Below, piece after piece: positions 1-7,749 of a stretch of DNA of 64,000 nucleotides. Source of the DNA: Actinoalloteichus fjordicus (GTDB lineage Bacteria; Actinomycetota; Actinomycetes; Mycobacteriales; Pseudonocardiaceae); contig NZ_CP016076.1 in the NCBI RefSeq assembly GCF_001941625.1, forward strand, positions 4,304,249-4,368,248, read 5' to 3'. A program made the position numbers and the translations under genes. Numbering within the stretch: position 1 is the first letter of the stretch; each line of letters starts with the position of its first letter. The notes beneath the pieces were generated by a model. The model was given only the letters and a program-made list of their open reading frames with translations, had not been told where the DNA came from and made no database searches.

Positions 1-821
1 TCGAACCCGACGGCGTCCACCGCCGAGTCGACCTCCGGCACGCCGAGCAGCTGCTCGATCTGATCCCTCGGCTCGCCCTGCGAGATGTCGATGGTCTCGC
101 ACCCGAAGCTGCGGGCCTGCGCGAGCCGATCGGCGTTGAGGTCGCCGACGATGACCACCGCCGCGCCGAGCAGTTGCGCGGATGCGGCGGCGGCGAGCCC
201 GACGGGACCGGCTCCGGCGATGTACACCGTCGATCCGACGCCCACCCCGGCCGTGACACAGCCGTGGAAGCCGGTCGGGAAGATGTCCGACAACATCGTG
301 AGGTCCAGGATCTTCTCCATCGCCTGATCACGATCAGGGAAGCGCAGCAGGTTCCAGTCGGCGTAGGGCACCATCACGTACTCGGACTGACCGCCGACCC
401 ACCCACCCATGTCGACGTATCCGTAGGCGGAGCCTGCGCGGTCCGGGTTGACGTTCAGACAGATCCCGGTCTGGCCCTCTTTACAGTTCCGGCACCGGCC
501 GCAGGCGATGTTGAACGGCACCGAGACGAGATCGCCCTGCTTGACGAACTCGACGTCCCGGCCCGTCTCCACGACCTCACCGGTGATCTCGTGGCCGAGC
601 ACCAGACCTTCCGGCGCCGTGGTCCTGCCGCGAACCATGTGTTGATCCGAGCCGCAGATGTTCGTGGCGACGTTCTTCAGGATCACGCCGTGATCGCAGC
701 GCCGTCCCACGTTGGCCGGGTTGACGCCGGGACCGTCGCGGAGGGTGAGACTGGGATAGCCGATGTCACGAACCTCGACTGCGCCCTTGCCGACATAGGC
801 GATCGCCTTGTTCCCCGTCAT
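1..821 (-). CDS. fdhA: Glutathione-independent formaldehyde dehydrogenase, cut by the left window edge
   Basis: Zinc-dependent, NAD-linked medium-chain dehydrogenase of the glutathione-independent formaldehyde dehydrogenase group, which oxidises formaldehyde to formate in the cytoplasm. I translated it from the minus strand: about 273 residues are present, starting at the ATG whose complement is 819-821 (MTGNKAIAYVG). Visible features are the catalytic-zinc Cys in NICGSDQH, GHEITGEV, a four-Cys structural zinc loop (CGRCRNCKEGQTGIC) and a Rossmann turn GAGPVGLAAA near residue 190. The C-terminal third lies beyond base 1. The start has only a weak Shine-Dalgarno match (GAGGTGACAG). No operon partner is visible. 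The family assignment is firm; substrate preference within the family cannot be read from the sequence. Confidence 0.9.
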   Translation of the reverse strand, partial: MTGNKAIAYVGKGAVEVRDIGYPSLTLRDGPGVNPANVGRRCDHGVILKNVATNICGSDQHMVRGRTTAPEGLVLGHEITGEVVETGRDVEFVKQGDLVSVPFNIACGRCRNCKEGQTGICLNVNPDRAGSAYGYVDMGGWVGGQSEYVMVPYADWNLLRFPDRDQAMEKILDLTMLSDIFPTGFHGCVTAGVGVGSTVYIAGAGPVGLAAAASAQLLGAAVVIVGDLNADRLAQARSFGCETIDISQGEPRDQIEQLLGVPEVDSAVDAVGF

Positions 822-1349
822 CGATCTGTCACCTCGCTTCTGGTTCTGCGGTGCACACGGCGGCGTCGGACACCGTGACCGGCGTCACCTGGACCGAACC
901 ATCCTAGAAGCCCCCCGCGCCCCGTGCCATGGGACGAGGCGCCGGCCCCACTCGGCATCAAGCCTGGTGACCTGCGGTGATTCGCCGACGAGATTCGGAT
1001 TCCGGCTGGGGAGCCCGACGCCACGTCCGAACCATCCGTCGCAGGAGAACGGCGCCGACCGCCGACGAGGTCACGGTTCGTCTGATCGACGGGAGGCGGT
1101 CGGCGCCCGCCACTCACCGCCGCAGGACGACCTCTCAGGGCCTGTCCTTGGTCCCCCTGGAGTCGTGAGCGGGGATCAGCGTGGGATGAGCTGCCAGGCG
1201 GAGGAAGGAGACATGACGGAGTGATGTCGACTGACGACAACGCCGCAGATCGCCGCCGCCTGCCCCGCGCAACAGGAAAGTGGGGATCGAAGACAGGCTC
1301 TTTCAGTCTGTCGCTCCGACGGCGCTGATCATCGACTAAGACTGGTCGG
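822..1349. other. Non-coding stretch with a dispersed-repeat copy
   Basis: No convincing gene on either strand. Open frames here show no recognisable domain and lack ribosome binding sites. The right half holds one copy of a repeat whose other copy lies near 59.5 kb. Confidence 0.6.
1136..1272 (+). repeat. Dispersed ~130-bp repeat, copy 1
   Basis: Nearly the same sequence occurs in reverse orientation at about 59526-59652. By eye most positions agree, including GGAGTCGTGAGC, GAGCTGCCAGGCGGAGGA and GACGACAACGCCGCAGATCG. No transposase is left beside either copy. It may be an insertion-sequence end or a miniature element; I infer mobility only from the repetition. Confidence 0.6.
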
Positions 1350-1826
1350 ATGGGAATCCTGGACGGCAAGGCAGTGGTGATCACCGGGGCGGGTCGGGGG
1401 CTGGGCAGGGCCTACGCCCGGCATGCCGCAGGCAGGGGTGCCTCGGTACTGGTCAACGACGTCGATGTGGCGACGGCACATGCCGTGGTCGCCAAGATCC
1501 AGGCTGCGGGCGGGACGGAAGCGGCCCACGGCGGCTCGGTGGCCGACCCCGCCCAGGCGGAGTCGCTGATCAGCCAGTGGGTGGCGCGCTTCGGTGCGAT
1601 CGACGGCGGCCTTCGATCCGCCGGGCCATGGCGTCGAACTCCTCGGCGAACATCTGCGATTCGACGTCGCGGCCTGCGGCGGCGAGGCGGGTCATCGCGA
1701 CGGCACCCAGGCTGCCATCCTGACGACGTCGGTGGCGAGTGCGTCGAGGTCGGCGGGCCAGGGCAGTCGAGAACGTGTCAACCTGACACCGTCATTCTGA
1801 CCGGCGAGACGGGCGGCAGACAGTGA
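1350..1826 (+). pseudogene. Truncated short-chain dehydrogenase/reductase
   Basis: The first ~90 codons are a clean SDR N-terminus: MGILDGKAVVITGAG with the cofactor motif TGxGRGLGRA, then VLVNDVD and the stretch that should lead to the NNAG motif. Instead the frame runs from GAIDGG into an Arg-rich tail with no SDR features, and the catalytic Ser-Tyr-Lys region is missing. The open frame ends at 1826 and its stop overlaps the next gene's GTG start by four bases. This suggests the original operon junction survived while the middle was lost or replaced. Family SDRs are about 250 residues; this one cannot be active. Confidence 0.65.
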
Positions 1827-2272
1827 GCATGCACAGGGAGGACGCCGTCCCGAGCGGCCTGGAACTGCTGCGAGCCGCACGGGGCCACGAGACCTCGGCA
1901 GGCATCGGTCTGCTGCTCGGCATGCGGTTCGAGGACATCGAGGACGGCAGGCTGACGCTCCGCTGCCGCACTCGCTCACAGTTCGCCAATCCGCTGGGCA
2001 CGCTGCACGGCGGCATCCTCGCCACGCTGCTGGACTCGGCGATGGGCTGCGCCGTGCACACCACGCTCCCCGGCGGCATCGGCTACACGTCGGTGGACCT
2101 GGCGGTGAAGTTCCTGCGCCCCGGCTCGATCGACGACGTCGAACTGCTGGCGGAGGGCAGGGTCGTGCATCGGGGCAGGCGGACCAGCACGGCCGAGGGC
2201 ACCGTGCACGACGCGGCGGGCAGGCTCCTCGCCACCGGCACCACGACCTGTCTGATCCTGCGGGACGACTGA
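1823..2272 (+). CDS. PaaI-family hotdog thioesterase
   Basis: A 149-residue single hotdog-domain protein, the usual length for PaaI/YdiI-type acyl-CoA thioesterases, which hydrolyse acyl-CoA or aryl-CoA thioesters in the cytoplasm. The family signature NPLGTLHGGILATLLDSAMG lies near residues 54-73, with the catalytic acidic residue in the helix that follows the HGG turn. The sheet segments TSVDLAVKFLRP and STAEGTVHDAAGRLLATG match the fold. The GTG at 1823 overlaps the stop of the broken SDR; an ATG two codons later is equally possible. The pairing with an SDR suggests a former fatty-acid or aromatic acyl-CoA operon; the natural substrate is unknown. Confidence 0.85.
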   Translation: MSMHREDAVPSGLELLRAARGHETSAGIGLLLGMRFEDIEDGRLTLRCRTRSQFANPLGTLHGGILATLLDSAMGCAVHTTLPGGIGYTSVDLAVKFLRPGSIDDVELLAEGRVVHRGRRTSTAEGTVHDAAGRLLATGTTTCLILRDD

Positions 2273-2407
2273 TCCGACGAGCGGGCGCCGTGCGACGGGA
2301 GGCGACGTCCACGGGGGTCGCGGCGCGCACCGGCGCGAGCGGCGGAGCCGACGTACCACGCAGGCGGCAGGCGCAGCAGAGGTCCACGGCGCCTGGCCGC
2401 GCGGTCG

Positions 2408-3400
2408 TCAGCGTGCCGACGCGACCGGAGTCGTTCGCCGCTGGTGCATCCGGCGGTAGGCCGAGGGCGTCGTGTCGTAGGCGTCCAGGAATGCCTGCCG
2501 CAGGGTCTCCCCGGTGCCGAATCCGCATCGGCGGGCGACGGTGCCCATCGGCAGCGCCGTGTCACTCAGCAGCACAGCCGCCGCCTCGGTCCGCACCGAT
2601 CGGACGTATCGCGTGGGCGTGGTGTCCAGTTCCTCGGCGAAGAGCCGAGCCAGGTGGCGGGCGCCGATCCCGACGTGTCGGGCCAGGGCCGAGACCCGCA
2701 GATCGCCGTCGAGGTGGGTCAGCACATAGGCGGCCGCCTCGCGGACCGGTCCCGCGTCCGGCGGCCGCGCGGACAGGAAGAGACTCACCTGCGCCTGATT
2801 GCCGGGTCGCTGGAGATAGGTGACCATTCCCCTGGCGACCTGCCGGGCGATCACGGTTCCGTGATCGTCCTCGACGAAGGACAGCGCCAGATCGAGTCCG
2901 CTGGTCACCCCGGCCGAGGTGTAGACGTTGCCGTCCTGGACGAACAGCGGGGCCGGATCGAAGGACACCGCCGGGTACCGCCGGGCGATCTCGTCGAGGA
3001 AGATCCAGTGGGTGGTCGCCCGCCGACCATCGAGCAGGCCCGCACCGGCCAGCACGCTCGCCCCGGTGCACACCGAGGCGACCCGCCTGCTCATCGCGGC
3101 GATCCGGCGGACCTGGTCGGTGACGCGCACGTCCTCGGCAGCGGCACGATGCCCGTGGCCGCCCGCGACGATCAGCGTGTCCACCGGGCCCGCCACGCGC
3201 TCGAGCGGACAGTGCGGAGCCAGGACGATGCCGCAGGTGGTGCGGATCTCGCGACCGCCGAGGGTGGCCGTGGTGACCTGGTAGCCCGGTTGGGCTCCGA
3301 GGTGGTTCACGGCGTCGAGCACGTCCGCAGGGCAGGCGACGTCCAGCAACGTCGCGTCGGGGAAACCGACGATGACGACCCGACGCGGCTTCTCGGACAC
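2408..3400 (-). CDS. GlxA-family transcriptional regulator (DJ-1/PfpI plus AraC domains)
   Basis: A 330-residue regulator with the standard two-part architecture. Residues ~1-180 form a DJ-1/PfpI-like domain, with VASVCTGASVLAGAGLLDGR carrying the nucleophile-elbow Cys. Residues ~220-320 form an AraC-type double helix-turn-helix (VSALARHVGIGARHLARLF and MGTVARRCGFGTGETLRQAF). Such proteins usually sense a small metabolite and act on neighbouring genes. The divergent downstream gene (3859-4578) is a stand-alone DJ-1/PfpI protein, a common partner. Start ATG at 3400; the reading MSEKPRRVVIVGFPDATLLD fits family N-termini. Confidence 0.9.
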   Translation of the reverse strand: MSEKPRRVVIVGFPDATLLDVACPADVLDAVNHLGAQPGYQVTTATLGGREIRTTCGIVLAPHCPLERVAGPVDTLIVAGGHGHRAAAEDVRVTDQVRRIAAMSRRVASVCTGASVLAGAGLLDGRRATTHWIFLDEIARRYPAVSFDPAPLFVQDGNVYTSAGVTSGLDLALSFVEDDHGTVIARQVARGMVTYLQRPGNQAQVSLFLSARPPDAGPVREAAAYVLTHLDGDLRVSALARHVGIGARHLARLFAEELDTTPTRYVRSVRTEAAAVLLSDTALPMGTVARRCGFGTGETLRQAFLDAYDTTPSAYRRMHQRRTTPVASAR

Positions 3401-3858
3401 CCGGTGAGTCTAGCCGGCGGACACGCGCCGATCCGGCTCCCCGTCGGCGGCGCTGGCCTGGGCGCTGCGCCGCGCCCCGTCGTCTCGTGGGCCCACGACG
3501 GTGCCGTCACCGGCTCGGCCGCCGGGCATCGTTTCCCGCCGTCACCGGTCCTCCCGTCGGTCCCGGTCCCGTGCCCGAGGACCGCGCGATCGGTCTACGT
3601 CCGGCTCTCCCCCGCCAACCTCCCGCACCGAAGACCGCCCTTGCGCCGCACGGTTCGTTCCCCGAGAGCCACCCGGTCCCCTGCCGCACGCGACGCCTGC
3701 CGGGACATCCCGTCCCGCCGGAGGGATCGGCCCGCACGACGGTGCACCGGCACCAGTCCCGCCGGGATGCACCGGCACGCCCCGGGAATCGGACCGGCTT
3801 CGCAGGATCTCGGACATCGGCGTGGCGACGCGGGGTCGCCGAGGGCAGCGTGACGATC

Positions 3859-4578
3859 ATGACTGAACAGCAGCGCACCATCGCTCTGATCGTGTATCCG
3901 GGGATGACCCCGCTGGATCTGGTCGGCCCCCTCCAGGTGTTGAGCGGACTGGCCGCGCTGGACTCGCGATTCCGGGTCGCCCTGGTCGCGGAGAACACCG
4001 ACCCGATGCCGACCGACAGCCTGTTGCGGGTCTGCGCCGACCACGTCTTCGATCAGGTGCCCGACCCCTACGCGGTGATCGTGCCCGGCGGAATGGCGCC
4101 GACCATGCGGGCGATGACCGATGAGAAGCTCCAGGAGTACCTGCGAGACACCGCGCCCGGCGCGCATCTGATGGGCTCGGTGTGCACCGGGTCGCTGGTC
4201 CTCGGGGCGGCCGGTCTGTTGACGGGCCGGGAGGCGACGAGCCACTGGGCGTTCCTGCCGCTGCTGGCGGGCTTCGGCGCGACCCCGGTACGCCGCCGCT
4301 GGGTGGAGGACGGCCCGGTGCTCACCGCCGCGGGCGTCGCCGCAGGCATCGACATGGCCCTGCACCTGGTGGCCACCCTCGCGGGTGCGGAGGCCGCCCG
4401 CCGCGTCCAGCTCGTCATCGAGTACGATCCGGAGCCGCCGCTGGGGCCGCTGGACTGGGAGACCGCCGACACGGCGGCCTTCGCGCCGTCGCTGCCGGAG
4501 TACGCGCTGCGGGAGGGGCTCCGGGAGCACCCCGAGCTGCGGGCACGGCTGGCCGCGCACCTGTCGACACCGGTCTGA
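3859..4578 (+). CDS. DJ-1/PfpI family protein, isonitrile hydratase-like
   Basis: A 239-residue single-domain DJ-1/PfpI protein. MTEQQRTIALIVYPGMTPLDLVGP is the typical first strand with its downstream acidic residue. AHLMGSVCTGSLVLGAAGLL holds the nucleophile Cys, and ATSHWAFLPLL follows as in isocyanide-hydratase relatives. The open frame extends far upstream but that part is Arg/Pro-rich and lacks homology. I start at ATG 3859; an in-frame GTG at 3850, preceded by GAGGG, is the alternative. It is transcribed divergently from the GlxA-type regulator, a plausible controller. Enzyme activity is inferred from the family only. Confidence 0.85.
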   Translation: MTEQQRTIALIVYPGMTPLDLVGPLQVLSGLAALDSRFRVALVAENTDPMPTDSLLRVCADHVFDQVPDPYAVIVPGGMAPTMRAMTDEKLQEYLRDTAPGAHLMGSVCTGSLVLGAAGLLTGREATSHWAFLPLLAGFGATPVRRRWVEDGPVLTAAGVAAGIDMALHLVATLAGAEAARRVQLVIEYDPEPPLGPLDWETADTAAFAPSLPEYALREGLREHPELRARLAAHLSTPV

Positions 4579-4585
4579 CCGCGCG

Positions 4586-4618
4586 GAGTCGGGCGGCCGA
4601 GACCGCACCGCCCGACTC
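4586..4618. terminator. Convergent-gene hairpin
   Basis: A perfect 11-bp stem, GAGTCGGGCGG (4586-4596) with CCGCCCGACTC (4608-4618), has an 11-base loop and lies between two convergently transcribed genes. There is no U-tract, as is usual in GC-rich actinomycetes. It probably works in both directions. Confidence 0.6.
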
Positions 4619-4629
4619 GGCCGCCGGAT

Positions 4630-5091
4630 TCACGTCGTCTCGAGTGAACAGTCCTCGGCGGCGGCCTTGAGTCGATTGAGCCAGGTCAGCAGCGTGGTGT
4701 CGAGCAGCTCCTGCATGCCGTCGACGTCGGCCCGTATCGGGTCGCCGTCCCAGGACACCAGCGTGTCGACCAGGACGCCGAGATCGTGCGACCGGAACAC
4801 CCACAGATGAGTGCCGGTGATGCCGCCGACGCGTCCCACCCACCGGGTCTGCTGCATGGGCTTCACGTCGAGGACGGTGGACGTGATGTCCAGGCCTGCC
4901 GGACGCAGACCGAACGACGTGCCCTCGGCGAGGACGGGCGCTCCGGTGACCTCGCGGACTTCGGGATGCCGCCTCGGCCAGCCCGTGACGTCGGTGTGCA
5001 GCCGCCAGATCGTCGCCAAGGGTGCGCGGATCACGATGCGGCGCCGCGCCAGGACGAGGGCGGCCGAGGCGGCGTCGCGATGGTCGGCCAT
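4630..5091 (-). CDS. SRPBCC/polyketide-cyclase-like lipid-binding-fold protein
   Basis: A 153-residue START-like (SRPBCC) protein. The pattern RIVIRAPLATIWRLHTDVTGWPRRHPEV, followed by strands containing SFGLRPAGLDITSTV and TRWVGRVGGITGTHLWVF and a C-terminal helix LLDTTLLTWLNRLKAAAE, is characteristic. Members bind hydrophobic ligands or act as cyclases, dehydratases or Aha1-like proteins. No catalytic residue can be assigned here. ATG at 5091; upstream GAGGACATCCTTCG gives a loose ribosome binding site. It stands alone, convergent with the DJ-1 gene. Confidence 0.8.
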   Translation of the reverse strand: MADHRDAASAALVLARRRIVIRAPLATIWRLHTDVTGWPRRHPEVREVTGAPVLAEGTSFGLRPAGLDITSTVLDVKPMQQTRWVGRVGGITGTHLWVFRSHDLGVLVDTLVSWDGDPIRADVDGMQELLDTTLLTWLNRLKAAAEDCSLETT

Positions 5092-5617
5092 CGAAGGATG
5101 TCCTCTCGGGGAACGGGATGAGCGGGTTCCGCCCGCACACGAGCGGGGAGGCGGGAGGCTGCGGTCCTCGGCCAGCTGCTCGGACTCGGTCCGACAATGA
5201 CATCTGAGCCCTCAGCCGCTTCACCGAGCCGCGAAGAACCGGCCGGTCGGCGGCACGATCGATCAGTCCCCGGTCCCCGGCGCGGGGCACGATCCCGGCG
5301 GACACCGGAGGGATGCACGGTGTGCAGCCCGGTCATCCCGAGTCGCCCTCCGTCGCATGGGCGGGACGGCGCGCAGCCTGGTCGGGGTGCGCGCCCATGG
5401 CTCGTCGTCCGAGGACAGGTCGGCGGCCACGATCAACGGCGAGGACGAACTCCCCCGGCGAGATCGATCAGCCGCAGCCCCTTAAACCCGGCCCGAGCGG
5501 CCGGGGCGGTGACGCCCGCAGGCGCGCACCGGGTCGGGCGCGGCGGGCCGGGACTCGGCGAGACCGAACCCCGCACCGCGCCGCACCGGTTCCGGCCCGG
5601 CCGCGACGACGAGTGCC
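5092..5617. other. Non-coding stretch upstream of the SRPBCC gene and downstream of the importer operon
   Basis: No supported gene. It holds the promoter region of the SRPBCC gene at its left end and the hairpin that probably ends the sugar-importer operon. Confidence 0.55.
5487..5505 (-). terminator. Terminator of the sugar ABC importer operon
   Basis: On the minus strand CCCGGCC, a 5-base loop and GGCCGGG are followed by TTTAAG, about 110 bases after the last permease gene. A GC stem followed by a short T run fits an intrinsic terminator. Confidence 0.5.
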
Positions 5618-6622
5618 TCAGCGACGTTGCACCTTGGCCAGCCACTGCTGGAGGGTGACCACGACGAGCAGGATCGTGCCGCTGACGACGGCCTGCCAGT
5701 TGGAGTTCAGCGAGCCGACCTGGTTGATCACGTTCATGATCACCTGGAGCAGGAGCACGCCGACCAGGGTCCCGAGTACGGTGCCCGCACCGCCGGTGAG
5801 CAGGGTGCCGCCCAGCACGACGGCCGCGATCGCCTCCAGTTCCATCCCGACGCCCAGCACCGTCACCCCCGAAGAGGTGTAGGAGGCCATCAGCATCCCG
5901 CCGAAGCCCGCCAGCAGTCCGGAGGTGACGTAGGCGATGATCTTGGTCCGGACGACCGGCAGACCCATCAGGTCCGCCGCGTCCTCCTGGCCGCCGATGG
6001 CCAGCACCGTCGCACCGTAGGACGTGCGGTGCAGGACGATGCCGCCGAGGACGAAGGCGATGACGACCAGCCAGATCGGGAAGCCGATCCCCAGCAGCGA
6101 GCCCTGCGACAGCGTCCGGAACGCCGACTCGACGGGCACCTTGTAGGTGGTGGCGCCCTCGTCGCTGATGAGCAGCAGAACGCCGCGCGCGAACAGCAGT
6201 CCGGCGAGGGTCACGATGAACGGCGGCAGCCCGCCCCTGGCGATGATCAGCCCCTGCGCCAGTCCGATCGCGCCGCACACCAGCAGGGGCACCAGCAGCG
6301 CCGCCCAGGTCCCGTACTGAGCGCCCCAGGCGGCCAGGACGCCGCCGAGCGCGAACACCGAGCCCACCGACAAATCGATGCCCCCGGTCATGATCACGAA
6401 CGTCATGCCGAGCGCGACCACCGCGAGGAACGACGCCTGCAGCCCGATGTTGGTCAGGTTGCCTCGGGTGCCGAAGGAGTCGAAGGCGAACGTGGCGGCG
6501 AGGACCGCGACGACGAGGATCACCAGCGCGCCCTGGCGCTGGGCCACGCGGGCCAGCCGCGCCCCGGTGCTCGGGACGCCCTGGCCTGCGGGCGGCGCGG
6601 TCGGGGCGACGGAGCCTGTCAT
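5618..6622 (-). CDS. yjfF: Sugar ABC transporter permease, YjfF-like
   Basis: A 334-residue inner-membrane permease of the BPD_transp_2 (RbsC/YjfF) family. It has several hydrophobic helices and the diagnostic segments ALGMTFVIMTGGIDLSVGSV and AIAAVVLGGTLLTGG. The ATG at 6622 overlaps the stop of the upstream permease in ATGA, so the two are translationally coupled. It is the last of four genes in the order binding protein, ATPase, permease, permease. That is the order of the E. coli ytfQ-ytfR-ytfT-yjfF galactofuranose importer. The substrate here is inferred only: a furanose or pentose-type sugar, perhaps released by the neighbouring glycosidases. Confidence 0.88.
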   Translation of the reverse strand: MTGSVAPTAPPAGQGVPSTGARLARVAQRQGALVILVVAVLAATFAFDSFGTRGNLTNIGLQASFLAVVALGMTFVIMTGGIDLSVGSVFALGGVLAAWGAQYGTWAALLVPLLVCGAIGLAQGLIIARGGLPPFIVTLAGLLFARGVLLLISDEGATTYKVPVESAFRTLSQGSLLGIGFPIWLVVIAFVLGGIVLHRTSYGATVLAIGGQEDAADLMGLPVVRTKIIAYVTSGLLAGFGGMLMASYTSSGVTVLGVGMELEAIAAVVLGGTLLTGGAGTVLGTLVGVLLLQVIMNVINQVGSLNSNWQAVVSGTILLVVVTLQQWLAKVQRR

Positions 6623-7749
6623 GGTGACGCCTTTCTTCCCGATCGTCCCGGTCTCCCCGATCTCCGGCGACCGAGTTGTACGTAGACGGCGGCGATCACG
6701 ATGACGGCCTGCACCACCTGCGCGGTGGAGTCCGGGATGTTGTGGAAGATCAGGGTCGCCGTGATGAGCTGCATCAGCAGGGCGCCTGCGATGGTGCCCG
6801 CGACGCGCACCTGACCACCGGACAGCGGGGTCCCGCCGATCACCACCGCCGTGATGGCCGACAGTTCGATGAGCAGGCCGAGCCGCGTCGGGTCGCTGGC
6901 TTGGGAACGCGCCGCCAGCAGCACGCCTGCCAGGGCGGCCAGCAGGCCGCAGACGACGTAGGTCGTGACCAGCACCCGCTTCACCGGCAGTCCGGCCAGT
7001 TCGGCGGCCCGCTGGTTGCCGCCGATGGCGACGAGCCTGCGACCGTAGAGCGTGCGCCGGACCGCGAACCACACGACCAGCGACACCACGGCGGCGATGA
7101 GCACCACGTAGGGGATGCCGAAGACGTTGCCGGAGCCCAGCATGACGATGCCCGGCTCGCGGATGCTCTTGATCTCGCCGCCGATGAGATTGGCGACGCC
7201 GCGACCGGCGACCATCAGACCCAGTGTCGCGACGATCGGCTGGACACCCACCCTGGCGATCAGCGAGCCCGCCACCGCCCCGGTGATGCACCCGGCGAGC
7301 AGCGCGATCAGGATCGCGACGGCGGCCCCGTAGCCGATGTACAGCGGGATCAGCGCGGCGGCCAGCGCCATCACGGCGCCCACCGAGAGGTCGATGCCCT
7401 GAGTGCCGATGACCAGCGCCATCCCCAGCGCCACGATCAGCACGGGCGCCACCTGGATGAGCTGCAGCCGCAGCGTCCCCTCACTGACGAAGTTCGGGGT
7501 GATCGCGACGTTCACCAGGATCAGCAGGGCCAGTGCCACGAAGACGCCGTTGCGGCGGATCCAGTCCGCGTCGATGCGGGGCCGCCGGAGCCAGGGCGGC
7601 CTGCCGGACCCGCCGGACTCCCCGCCGCCCGCGTCGGCGGAACCCGCCGCTGCCTCGCGTACCTGTCCGGTCCCGGACGAGGTCTCCTCGGCCGGGGATC
7701 GGGGCGCGTCCGGGTCCGGCCGCCGACCCGCCTGGGTGGAGTCAGTCAC
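6619..7749 (-). CDS. ytfT: Sugar ABC transporter permease, YtfT-like
   Basis: A 376-residue permease with a ~50-residue Gly/Arg/Pro-rich cytoplasmic extension before the first membrane helix (GVFVALALLILVNVAITPNF). The family segments VALGMALVIGTQGIDLSVGAVM and ITAVVIGGTPLSGGQ are present. The start is GTG 7749, which overlaps the ATPase stop by eight bases; the stop overlaps the next permease. It forms the heterodimeric channel with the YjfF-like protein. The long N-terminal extension is unusual compared with E. coli YtfT and is probably disordered. Confidence 0.88.
   Translation of the reverse strand: MTDSTQAGRRPDPDAPRSPAEETSSGTGQVREAAAGSADAGGGESGGSGRPPWLRRPRIDADWIRRNGVFVALALLILVNVAITPNFVSEGTLRLQLIQVAPVLIVALGMALVIGTQGIDLSVGAVMALAAALIPLYIGYGAAVAILIALLAGCITGAVAGSLIARVGVQPIVATLGLMVAGRGVANLIGGEIKSIREPGIVMLGSGNVFGIPYVVLIAAVVSLVVWFAVRRTLYGRRLVAIGGNQRAAELAGLPVKRVLVTTYVVCGLLAALAGVLLAARSQASDPTRLGLLIELSAITAVVIGGTPLSGGQVRVAGTIAGALLMQLITATLIFHNIPDSTAQVVQAVIVIAAVYVQLGRRRSGRPGRSGRKASP

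Noticed and set aside
1692-2528. Minus-strand frame of 278 codons opposite the thioesterase
   Set aside because: Antisense shadow with Arg/Ser/Pro-rich composition; the hotdog thioesterase on the plus strand is clear.
2444-3853. Long plus-strand frame of 469 codons
   Set aside because: It is the antisense shadow of the GlxA regulator, with no domain and atypical composition; the GlxA reading explains the region.
5618-7291. Single 557-codon permease reading
   Set aside because: The first ~220 codons are a shadow of the upstream permease; the ATG at 6622, overlapping that permease's stop, gives a normal-length YjfF-like protein.
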